Positions 6,245 through 12,962 of a stretch of DNA of 12,962 nt are shown here, in pieces. Source of the DNA: an uncultured Hyphomicrobiales bacterium (GTDB taxonomy: Bacteria; Pseudomonadota; Alphaproteobacteria; Rhizobiales; Beijerinckiaceae); the NCBI GenBank assembly GCA_903932565.1, contig CAIZGQ010000039.1:1-12962 (forward strand), read 5' to 3'. Made by a program: the position numbers and the translations under genes. The notes beneath the pieces were generated by a model. The model was not told where the DNA came from and did no database searches. It saw only the letters and a program-made list of their open reading frames with translations. Position 1 is the first letter of the stretch; each line of letters begins with the position of its first letter.

Positions 6245-9200
6245 GCGATTCTCCGGAATTCACGCTGTCCGAAGCCGGCGGCGCGCAGCTTCAAGCGTTA
6301 CAAACGTTGTCGGCGCTGGGCTGGCGCTATGTCACGCGCGCCGAGGCGGAGCGCCAGCGGGGACATCGCCGGTCCACTGTGTTGCTGGAAGATATCCTCT
6401 CCACGCAGCTATCCCGCCTGAACCACATCCGACGGGCGAATCGTTCGCACCCGTTTTCCGAAACGAACATTATCACGGCGATCGACCGGCTGCGTGATGT
6501 CCGTTTCGATGGCTTGCTCCGCACCAACGAAGTCGTCACCGACCTACTCCAGCTAGGCATCGCGCTGCCGCAGACCATCGACGGCCAGGTCCGTGAAAGC
6601 CAGCTTCGCTACGTCGATTGGGCGGACTGGCGCGCCAACGCGTTCCACATGACCACCGAATTCCCTGTCGAGTGGCCGGGCGGTGCGGCGGTCAGGCCGG
6701 ACATCGTACTGTTCGTGAATGGCATCCCGTTCGCGGTGATCGAGGTGAAGCGCAGCCAGGAGGATGCCATGCAGGGCGTCAGTCAGCAGCTCCGCAACCA
6801 GAAGCCGGATGTCGGCGCCCCCAATCTGTTCTTTTCGGCCCAGCTACTCATCGCCGCCAGCCCCCACCGCCCGCGCTACGCCACGGTCGGCACTCCGGCG
6901 AAATTCTGGGCGGCGTGGAAGGAGCTGGAGGATACGCCAGACGATATCGCCAAGGTGATGTCGCGCGAAATGGACGAGATCGAGGAGCGGTCGATCTTCG
7001 CCGACTTCGCTATTCACAGGGCCAGGCACGGTCACCTGATGGAGGCCGGCTCGCGCTGTGGGACGCCCCTCGACTCGATCCTTATCAGCCTTGCCCGCCC
7101 CGAACGGTTGCTGGACATGGCGCGGCGTTTCACCTTGTTCGATGGCCCGGTAAAGAAGATCGCTCGGCATCAGCAGATGTTCGCGGTGAACGACCTGCTT
7201 CGCCGCGTGCAGACGCGCGATGAGTCCGGCAGGCGTGAAGGCGGGGTGGTCTGGCATACCCAGGGGTCGGGCAAGTCGCTGACGATGGTCATGCTGGCCA
7301 AGGCGCTCGTCATCGCCTCGCCGAGCGCGCGGCTGGTGATGGTGACGGACCGGACCGACCTCGATAAGCAGATCGCCGATACTTTCCGCGCGACCGGGCT
7401 GTCGCCCGTAAGGGCCAAGACAGGCGAGCACCTGATCGAGCTGATCGAGGGCAAGGCGCCGGTCGTCACCACCGTCATCAACAAGTTCAAGGCTGGGCTG
7501 AACAAGCGCCGGGTGGCGGACGACAGCGCCGACATCTTCGTCCTGGTCGATGAAAGCCATCGCAGTCAGTACGGGGACCTGGATAGCCTGCACGCCCGCA
7601 TGCGCGAGGTTTTCCCGAACGCCTGCCTGATCGGCTTCACGGGCACACCGATCGCGAAGAAGGAGCGGAATACCTTCCTCAAGTTCGGCACGCTGGCGCG
7701 ACCGGTTTATTCGATGAAGGACGCGGTCGAGGACGGTGCGGTTGTCCCGCTCTTGTACGAGGGGCGCCACGTTGAGGAGGATATCGACGAAGCGGCCGTA
7801 GATGCCTGGTTCGATCGCGTCACTCGTGGACTGTCAGATGCGCAAAAGGGAGACCTCAAGCGCAAGATGAGCAGGCCGCGGACGTTGATGGGCGTGTCTG
7901 CCCGGCTCCGCTGCATCGCCTTCGATGTAAGTCGGCATTTCGCTGACAATTTCAAAGGCACCGGCTTGAAAGGGCAGCTTGTCGCGCCGTCGAAGCGCGA
8001 CGCCATCACGCTGAAAAAGCTGTTGGACGAGTTTGGAGACGTCACCTCGGAAGTCGTGATTTCGGCGCCGGAACTGCGTGAGGGCGAGACCGCCATCGAC
8101 GAAGAAAATGTCGATGAGGTTGTGACCTTCTGGCGCCGGATGATGGACCGTTGGCAGGGCGAAGAGAACTACAACCGGTCGATCGTGGAGAGCTTCAAAG
8201 GCCCCGGTGACCCCGACATCCTTATCGTCGTCGATAAACTGCTGACCGGATTTGATGCGCCCCGGAACACGGTCCTTTATATGGCGCGCCCTCTTCGCGA
8301 ACACGCTCTGCTACAGGCCATCGCCCGTGTGAATCGCGTGTTCGATGACGACGGCGCTCCGGAAAAGCCATTCGGATTTATCATCGACTACTGCGGCGTT
8401 TTGCAGGATCTCGGCGAGGCGCTGACGGCAAACGATGCACTGAAGGATTTCAATGAAAGTGACCTCAATCAGGCGGTGACCCAAGTCGCCGATGAGGCCC
8501 GATCTCTTCCCGAGAAGCACGCCACCTTGCTCGACCTATTTGCCGGCGTTTCCAATAAATATGACGAAGAAGCCTATGCGCGTTCGTTATCGGACGAGAG
8601 CCTGAGAGACGAATTCTACAAGGCGTTGTCGGCATTCTCCCGCACGCTCACGGTGGCCGTCGCTTCACGGACGTTTGTCGAGGAATCCCCGCCCGAGCGG
8701 ATGGCGCGATGGCGCTCTGACGAGAAGCGGTTCATTGCCCTGCGTGCCCATGTGAGGACCCGATATGCCGACGCGATCGATTCGTCGGACTATGAAAAGC
8801 GCGTGCGGGCGCTCCTAGACAACCACGTAACCGCGCACGAGGTGATTACCGTCGTGGAGCCCCTGGCGGTTTTTGACGATTCCGCCATCGACGCGGCGAG
8901 GTCGAAAAAGAACCGCTCGGACGCATCGATCGCCGATGAAATCGCGCACCGGACGCTGCGTGCGATCGAAGAAAAATGGGACGAAGACCCCGTCTTCTTC
9001 GAGAAGTTTTCCAAGCTGATCCGGGACACGATCGCGGCGTTCAGAGATCGCCGGCTAGAAGAAAAAGCCTATCTCGATCAGATGCGATCACTTCGCGACC
9101 GCATCGATACGCGCGAGGACAGTGAAGATCCAACGCCGCCCTCGATCAGGGGCAAGGGCAATGAGACGGCATTTTGGGGTATCGCACGCCGGGAACTAAA

Positions 9201-9462
9201 GAAAGTTGGATTGGACGCCGATGGCCCGGCCACGGACATCGCCATCGCGGTCACCGATATCATTGAGCGTAATCGAACTGTCGGCTGGCAGCACGATCGG
9301 GACCTTCAGAACCGCATTCGTAACGCGATCGACGATTTCTTCTTTGACCAAATTCTGTCGTCTGGTGCGGTCAACATCGGTCCCGACGTCATCGACATGA
9401 TTGTGGATGACGTGCTGGCTTCAGCGCGCGTGCGAATGGCCGACGATGGCAGAATCCGCTGA
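6241..9462 (+). CDS. hsdR: Type I restriction endonuclease subunit HsdR
   Basis: The 1073-residue motor and nuclease subunit translocates DNA with ATP and cuts it at a distance from unmethylated sites. The N-terminal PD-(D/E)xK nuclease has D154 (RPDIVLF) and E168-V-K170 (VIEVKR). The superfamily 2 translocase follows, with Walker A TQGSGKS at 340-346, DESH box at 437-440, motif III FTGTP at 466-470, the KLLTGFDAP region at 666-674, and motif VI QAIARVNR at 692-699. The C-terminal third is largely helical, resembles the DUF3387-type region, and probably docks on HsdM/HsdS. Length is normal and no motif is broken. The ATG at 6241 overlaps the kinase stop (ATGA), so its translation is coupled to the kinase. 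It overlaps the peptidase gene downstream by 17 bases. Confidence 0.97.
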   Translation: MSDSPEFTLSEAGGAQLQALQTLSALGWRYVTRAEAERQRGHRRSTVLLEDILSTQLSRLNHIRRANRSHPFSETNIITAIDRLRDVRFDGLLRTNEVVTDLLQLGIALPQTIDGQVRESQLRYVDWADWRANAFHMTTEFPVEWPGGAAVRPDIVLFVNGIPFAVIEVKRSQEDAMQGVSQQLRNQKPDVGAPNLFFSAQLLIAASPHRPRYATVGTPAKFWAAWKELEDTPDDIAKVMSREMDEIEERSIFADFAIHRARHGHLMEAGSRCGTPLDSILISLARPERLLDMARRFTLFDGPVKKIARHQQMFAVNDLLRRVQTRDESGRREGGVVWHTQGSGKSLTMVMLAKALVIASPSARLVMVTDRTDLDKQIADTFRATGLSPVRAKTGEHLIELIEGKAPVVTTVINKFKAGLNKRRVADDSADIFVLVDESHRSQYGDLDSLHARMREVFPNACLIGFTGTPIAKKERNTFLKFGTLARPVYSMKDAVEDGAVVPLLYEGRHVEEDIDEAAVDAWFDRVTRGLSDAQKGDLKRKMSRPRTLMGVSARLRCIAFDVSRHFADNFKGTGLKGQLVAPSKRDAITLKKLLDEFGDVTSEVVISAPELREGETAIDEENVDEVVTFWRRMMDRWQGEENYNRSIVESFKGPGDPDILIVVDKLLTGFDAPRNTVLYMARPLREHALLQAIARVNRVFDDDGAPEKPFGFIIDYCGVLQDLGEALTANDALKDFNESDLNQAVTQVADEARSLPEKHATLLDLFAGVSNKYDEEAYARSLSDESLRDEFYKALSAFSRTLTVAVASRTFVEESPPERMARWRSDEKRFIALRAHVRTRYADAIDSSDYEKRVRALLDNHVTAHEVITVVEPLAVFDDSAIDAARSKKNRSDASIADEIAHRTLRAIEEKWDEDPVFFEKFSKLIRDTIAAFRDRRLEEKAYLDQMRSLRDRIDTREDSEDPTPPSIRGKGNETAFWGIARRELKKVGLDADGPATDIAIAVTDIIERNRTVGWQHDRDLQNRIRNAIDDFFFDQILSSGAVNIGPDVIDMIVDDVLASARVRMADDGRIR

Positions 9463-10162
9463 GCTTATCGCCCGCTGGGGCGAGATGGATTTGCCGTTTT
9501 CCGTGAAGCGTTCGGATCGGCGCACGCTGCGAATTGTCGTCTCTCCCGACGGAAGCGTCGCCGCCTACGCACCCGATCGAGCCACGGACGACGAAATCGT
9601 CGCGCGCGTTTCAAGGCGTGGCGGCTGGATAAAGCGCGAGTTGCGTCGATGCGAAAGATGGCGTCCCCGAACTCCAGCCCGCCAATATGTGAGCGGTGAA
9701 ACCCACCTCTTTCTTGGGAAGCAGTATCGCCTCGTCGTGACGGGTGAAGGCGCGCCGAATGTCCGCCTGGACGGCGACCGGATTGTTCTCGCCGTTCGCG
9801 AAAACAGCCAATTTGTGCATCGGAAGGCGCTGCTGCGACATTGGTACGGCTTGCAAAGTCACCGAATTTTCCCGGAACGGCTCGAGACGACGGCGCCTCC
9901 ATTTTTGCGGCTTGGCATTGAAAAGCCGCGCCTCATAATTCGGGCCATGTCCCAGCGCTGGGGGAGTTTCACGCCCAAGGGAAATCTGGTGTTGAACAGC
10001 GAGCTGGTGCAGGCGTCGCCTCACCTTATCGACTATGTGATCGCCCACGAACTCGCACACGCGCTGCACCCAGATCACGGCTTAAACTGGCAAGCACTTC
10101 TTACTCAGACGATGCAAGACTGGCGGGTTCGGAAGGACGACCTCGAACGGCAGCTTCTTTGA
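9446..10162 (+). CDS. YgjP/DUF45-type zinc metallopeptidase
   Basis: The 238-residue protein belongs to the YgjP-like (DUF45, M48-related or SprT-like) metallopeptidase family. The zinc site is HELAH at 201-205, with H211 in the following HPDHG stretch as the probable third ligand and E202 as the catalytic base. The conserved QRWGSF motif lies before it, and the N-terminal half contains the usual strand-rich part. No signal peptide or membrane segment is seen, so it should be cytoplasmic. Genes of this family are frequently found right after hsdR in type I restriction operons, as here. Its role there is not established. Proteolysis of HsdR to prevent self-restriction, as ClpXP does in E. coli, is a reasonable guess. 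The start at 9446 lies inside the end of hsdR. The in-frame ATG at 9401 would add 15 residues of unlikely sequence. Confidence 0.88.
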   Translation: MAESAELIARWGEMDLPFSVKRSDRRTLRIVVSPDGSVAAYAPDRATDDEIVARVSRRGGWIKRELRRCERWRPRTPARQYVSGETHLFLGKQYRLVVTGEGAPNVRLDGDRIVLAVRENSQFVHRKALLRHWYGLQSHRIFPERLETTAPPFLRLGIEKPRLIIRAMSQRWGSFTPKGNLVLNSELVQASPHLIDYVIAHELAHALHPDHGLNWQALLTQTMQDWRVRKDDLERQLL

Positions 10163-10403
10163 CTGGCGCGCCCCAGATGTCAGTGGTGACGCGCAGAGCA
10201 CCGATGGCGGGATCCGTGAGGTCGACGACACAACGGGCTTGAAACCGTCCGCCCTTCGCACCGGAAGCCGACAGCGTGCCTGCGGTCACCTGCAGAGGCC
10301 GCAGCAAACCGTGCCGTCTCAGCACACGCAGGTCGACGACCAAGGCATCCTCGATGTCGCCTCGGTTGACGGTGCGGCGTCGCCCTGATCCAAATCCGCC
10401 CAT
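10101..10403 (-). pseudogene. Truncated MGGFGSGR-family hypothetical protein
   Basis: The first 40 or so residues, MGGFGSGRRR followed by VEDALVVDLRVLRRHGLLRP-like sequence, match a family of small proteobacterial proteins that start MGG.GSGR. As I recall, family members normally continue to about 170-190 residues with a Cys-containing zinc-like part. Here the frame ends after about 100 residues without such a part, and its last 20 codons run antisense through the 3' end of the metallopeptidase gene. It is therefore probably a remnant cut off when the restriction operon arrived. A GAGG motif seven bases upstream supports the ATG at 10403 over a GTG at 10409. A short functional version cannot be excluded. 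No function is known to me. Confidence 0.5.
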
Positions 10404-10528
10404 CGTCACGCCTCAATATAAAGAGCGATTTCTACCAATCATACTGTAGCATGTTTACCACCAAAGAGTGTTTTATCTTAACTTTTCGGGTTCACCTTCC
10501 CCTAAAGATAGACAAGCGAGAAAAATGG
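10404..10528. promoter_or_regulatory. A+T-rich divergent intergenic region
   Basis: This region separates the minus-strand MGGFGSGR gene from the plus-strand repeat-protein gene and is much richer in A+T than its surroundings. It should carry promoters in both directions, but I could not fix a convincing -35/-10 pair. An ATG at 10451 in frame with the repeat protein would add 26 residues before the signal peptide, which argues that 10451-10528 is untranslated leader. Confidence 0.35.
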
Positions 10529-10954
10529 ATGCGCTATTACAAATTCGTTGCGAAAACCTCCACGGCCGTAGTCCTTCTAGCGGTCGGCAATAGCTCCGCG
10601 TGGGCTCAGGTCACTTGCCAGCCTGTGTTTGGTGGTGGGAGCCGCTGCATGGATGCTTATCGGAATGTTGTAAACTCAACGCCAACATTCGGCGGTGGCT
10701 TTAGGTCGACAAACCAGAATGGCAACACCGTCAATACCCAGCCCACCTTCGGCGGAGGTTACCGCTCCACAGACATGACTGGCGGAACGGTGACGACGAC
10801 ACCGACATTTGGGGGCGGCACACGCTCGACCGACACGAATGGCAACGTGGTCACGACGACGCCAACCTTCGGGGGCGGATATCGCATCACAGATCAGAAT
10901 GGCAGCTCGCGCACCTGCACGCCGATCTTTGGTGGCGGGTTCCGCTGCAACTGA
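10529..10954 (+). CDS. Small secreted protein of 20-residue FGGG repeats
   Basis: This 141-residue protein begins with a clear signal peptide. MRYYK is followed by a hydrophobic stretch, and AWA at about 25-27 gives a likely cleavage site before QVTC. The mature part (residues 31-141) is five exact 20-residue units plus one 11-residue unit, with consensus TPTFGGG.RSTD.NGN.V.T. Cysteines occur only in the first and last units and just before them (TCQPVFGGGSRC, and TCTPIFGGGFRCN at the end), which suggests disulphide-capped ends of a repeat solenoid or beta structure. It would be exported to the periplasm or outside. I do not recognise a family or function. The start was moved from the ATG at 10451 because only the start at 10529 puts the hydrophobic signal at the N-terminus. 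Confidence 0.75.
   Translation: MRYYKFVAKTSTAVVLLAVGNSSAWAQVTCQPVFGGGSRCMDAYRNVVNSTPTFGGGFRSTNQNGNTVNTQPTFGGGYRSTDMTGGTVTTTPTFGGGTRSTDTNGNVVTTTPTFGGGYRITDQNGSSRTCTPIFGGGFRCN
10619..10951 (+). repeat. 60-bp in-frame tandem repeat (five and a half copies)
   Basis: Five full 60-base units and one 33-base unit begin at 10619, 10679, 10739, 10799, 10859 and 10919, each encoding the PTFGGG motif. The units have drifted in synonymous sites while keeping the protein motif, which points to selection on the protein rather than recent copying. Confidence 0.9.
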
Positions 10955-10995
10955 CCGCAGCAGTATTAGTTTCGTCGTCGTGAGCTGCCCATAAG

Positions 10996-11820
10996 ATGAC
11001 CATAACGTTCCAATCCCTGCTCGAAGAGGCAGAAATCCCACTCAACGAAGTGGCGCTACTTCGTCACCGGCCGCAGGGCGGGATTGACCCACTCGCCCTC
11101 TGGAGATCTGGTACGTCTGCCTTCGAAGCCTACCAATCGTTCCAGCTGCGGACGCGCCGCGCTCACTTCCGACGCCCCATCTGGGCCGCTTTCGCCGCCG
11201 CCGGGGGATCGCGGTCAGCTTTCTTGGGGCTCTACGAGGCCACGCTACTCGGCGCCGTAGACGTCACAGACATCGACCCCGTCGGGGGCGTCGCCCTCAA
11301 CCCAGAGATCCACGACCGATACACCTGCGTCCGCCGTGAGGCGCTCTCGGAATATTGCGGGAGGCTCTTCGTGGACTGGGGACGGTCGCCCCGAGCGTGG
11401 GTCCAGCGGGGTACGTCCACAAAGCCGATCACAGAACTCCGCGCCGATGGCGACGAGGGGCCCGAATTCCCGGGCTACATTAGCCTCGTCACGTCGATGT
11501 CAGAAGTCTCCTGCCTACCCGAGAAGTGGGTTTATTTTTTGAAGCAGGGGCGCGGCGTCTACCTCCTTACCTGCCCCACCTCAGGCAAGACCTACGTTGG
11601 GAAGGCCGACGGCAACGGAGGCTTCTGGTCAAGGTGGATCGCGTACGCGGCAGACGGGCACGGCGGCAACACGCGGCTGAAGTCTCGCGAGCGGACAAAC
11701 TATCGGATCAGCATACTCGAAGTGGCCGGCTCAGGTGCGTCAGAGGGCGACATTCTCCGGATGGAGGAGCGCTGGAAGCAGAAGCTCATGAGCCGCGAGT
11801 GGGGCCTCAACGCCAATTAG
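10996..11820 (+). CDS. Stand-alone protein with C-terminal GIY-YIG nuclease domain
   Basis: This 274-residue protein has an N-terminal domain (about 1-175) of a kind I associate with annotated GIY-YIG proteins. It includes LLRHRPQGG at 21-29, ALWRSG at 34-39 and FEAYQS at 43-48. A compact GIY-YIG nuclease domain follows from about 185. GVY is at 187-189, YVG at 200-202, the catalytic arginine R213 in FWSRW, the metal-binding glutamate in RMEERW (E257 or E258), and the terminal GLN.N at 270-274. All active-site positions seem filled. Substrate and role are unknown to me; a DNA repair or defence role is plausible. It is unrelated in layout to the GIY-YIG/DUF4357 protein of the restriction operon. 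It follows the repeat-protein gene by 41 bases and is followed by the phosphoesterase gene after 50 bases. Confidence 0.85.
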   Translation: MTITFQSLLEEAEIPLNEVALLRHRPQGGIDPLALWRSGTSAFEAYQSFQLRTRRAHFRRPIWAAFAAAGGSRSAFLGLYEATLLGAVDVTDIDPVGGVALNPEIHDRYTCVRREALSEYCGRLFVDWGRSPRAWVQRGTSTKPITELRADGDEGPEFPGYISLVTSMSEVSCLPEKWVYFLKQGRGVYLLTCPTSGKTYVGKADGNGGFWSRWIAYAADGHGGNTRLKSRERTNYRISILEVAGSGASEGDILRMEERWKQKLMSREWGLNAN

Positions 11821-11870
11821 AGTACGAGGCGTCTCGGGCCTGCCGGCCCACAAACATGGAAGCACCAGAA

Positions 11871-12797
11871 ATGAGTTACGACATTATCGGCGACATCCAC
11901 GGACACGCCGACCGCCTCGAGGCGCTACTGATTGAGCTGGGGTACGGGATCCAATCCGGCGCGTGGCGCCACCCCACCCGTCAGGCAATCTTCGTCGGCG
12001 ACTTCATTGACCGCGGCCCCGGCCAGCTTAGAACGCTGGAGATCGTTCGCCCGATGATCGACGCGGGAGCCGCCCGCGCGACGATGGGCAACCACGAGTT
12101 CAACGCGATCGCGTGGGCGACCCCGGATCCCAAGAGCAGCGGTCGCCACCTCCGTCCCCGCGACGGAGAGCGGGGCGCGAAGAACCGTGGCCAGCATGAG
12201 AGGTTCCTCGCGGAGGTGGGCGAAGACAGCGCTTTACACGCCGAGTGGGTCGCGTGGTTCATGGACCTCCCGCTGTGGATCGAGGAGGATGACTTCCGCG
12301 TCGTTCACGCCTGCTGGAGCCCATTGCATGTCGAGGCTGTCCGCCCACTCCTACGCGACGGTCAGCGCCTGACACCGGAACTGGTCGAGGCGGGAAGCAG
12401 AAAGGGCACGGCGACCTACGACGCGATCGAGACCCTACTAAAAGGCGTTGAGGTCAAACTTCCGACGGGGCATAGCTTCACCGACAAGGACGGCCACGTC
12501 CGCCACGAGATCCGCACGCGGTGGTGGAACCCAAATCTCAGCACCTACCGCTCCGCCTACATCGGGCCCAGCGGCGTCGACATCCCCGACGTTCCAATTG
12601 AGGCCCACTGCCAGCTGCCTGAGCCCGACCGGCCAACCTTCATCGGCCACTACTGGTTCGACCCCAAGGAGCCGATCGCCCCAGCCGCGCCCCGCGTGGC
12701 GTGTGTCGACTACAGCGTCGCTAAGGGTGGCCCCATGACAGCGTATCGCTTCGATGGGGAGCCCGAATTGAGAGCTGAAAAATTCGTCGCCGTCTAG
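11871..12797 (+). CDS. PPP-type metallophosphoesterase
   Basis: The 308-residue enzyme belongs to the calcineurin-like superfamily, close in plan to lambda-type protein phosphatases, PrpE and ApaH. The metal-binding signatures are GDIHGH at 7-12, GDFIDRG at 43-49 and GNHEF at 73-77. H146 lies in VHACW and H260 in GHYWF. It should be a metal-dependent hydrolase of phosphoprotein or nucleotide phosphate bonds; the substrate cannot be told from the sequence. No signal peptide is seen. The start at 11871 gives the family-like MSYDIIGDIHG beginning. An in-frame ATG at 11856 would add five residues and is also possible. A longer reading from 11526 runs inside the previous gene and is rejected. It probably forms a transcription unit with the GIY-YIG gene upstream. 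Confidence 0.9.
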   Translation: MSYDIIGDIHGHADRLEALLIELGYGIQSGAWRHPTRQAIFVGDFIDRGPGQLRTLEIVRPMIDAGAARATMGNHEFNAIAWATPDPKSSGRHLRPRDGERGAKNRGQHERFLAEVGEDSALHAEWVAWFMDLPLWIEEDDFRVVHACWSPLHVEAVRPLLRDGQRLTPELVEAGSRKGTATYDAIETLLKGVEVKLPTGHSFTDKDGHVRHEIRTRWWNPNLSTYRSAYIGPSGVDIPDVPIEAHCQLPEPDRPTFIGHYWFDPKEPIAPAAPRVACVDYSVAKGGPMTAYRFDGEPELRAEKFVAV

Positions 12798-12962
12798 AAT
12801 GCGGTAGCCGACACATATCAGGTGCCAATGCAGCACTCCCCTGAACTCGCACGACCTCGGCATTCCGCCCCATAACCGGAATACGGAGACATAGTTCGGA
12901 AACAGCCCTAGAGGCCCGGGAACCCCGGCGAAAGGCTTGTCTCCACCCGCAACTGACGCAAT
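12798..12962. other. Non-coding tail with one small hairpin
   Basis: No gene is visible in these 165 bases. ATTCCG (12862-12867) pairs with CGGAAT (12877-12882) around a 9-base loop. No T-run follows, so it is not a convincing terminator. Confidence 0.4.

Noticed and set aside
6844..7770. Long minus-strand open frame (308 codons) opposite hsdR
   Set aside because: It lies entirely within the motif-bearing helicase part of hsdR. Long antisense frames are expected in GC-rich genes, and no domain is seen.
503..10162. BREX, DISARM or Pgl system, because of the kinase and methylase
   Set aside because: HsdM has type I motifs and is followed by true hsdS and hsdR. No PglZ-, BrxC-, BrxL- or DrmA-like gene is present, and the kinase is a small stand-alone protein unlike the large PglW.
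10619..10951. Regular 60-base repeats as a CRISPR array
   Set aside because: There are no spacers. The repeats are contiguous, in frame, and diverged at synonymous positions, so they are a coding tandem repeat.
10955..10995. Terminator between the repeat-protein gene and the GIY-YIG gene
   Set aside because: Only GCAGC and GCTGC can pair across about 21 bases, with no T-run after it.
11526..11870. Upstream extension of the phosphoesterase frame
   Set aside because: The first 115 codons overlap the nuclease domain of the GIY-YIG gene in another frame and are R-rich nonsense. The family-like start is at 11871.

Overview
The window is high-GC DNA, about 70% in hand-counted lines of the core genes. 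Codon use, the YgjP-type peptidase next to hsdR and the MGGFGSGR-type protein suggest an alphaproteobacterium (Sphingomonadales or Rhizobiales-like). This is an inference, because there is no rRNA or tRNA to anchor it. The window opens with a C13-G16 homopolymer block that looks like a contig or assembly edge.

Bases 31-502 hold no convincing gene. They contain a short perfect inverted repeat and a C-tract hairpin that could be scraps of an insertion sequence, and an A+T-rich spot with a ribosome binding site in front of the first gene.

Bases 503-10162 are one tightly packed plus-strand operon of eight genes, most of them overlapping by 4 to 17 bases. In order these are: a one-domain specificity protein (half HsdS), hsdM, a GIY-YIG/DUF4357 protein, a full-length hsdS, a small protein that looks like a RuvC/RNase H-fold domain, a Ser/Thr-type protein kinase with an HND catalytic loop, hsdR, and a YgjP/DUF45 zinc metallopeptidase. 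The classical type I restriction-modification parts (M, S, R) are complete and keep their key motifs. The unusual part is the accessory set, above all the RuvC-like plus kinase pair translationally coupled between hsdS and hsdR. It is the best candidate here for an undescribed regulatory or effector layer on a type I system. Base composition drops in the second half of hsdS and is intermediate in the pair, which suggests a mosaic origin.

Bases 10163-12962 are a separate accessory stretch. A truncated MGGFGSGR-family gene on the minus strand runs tail-to-tail into the peptidase gene. Divergent from it is a small secreted protein built of 20-residue repeats with capping cysteines. After it come a stand-alone protein with a C-terminal GIY-YIG nuclease domain and a PPP-type metallophosphoesterase. 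The last 165 bases hold no gene. No CRISPR array, tRNA, rRNA, integrase or intact transposase was found.
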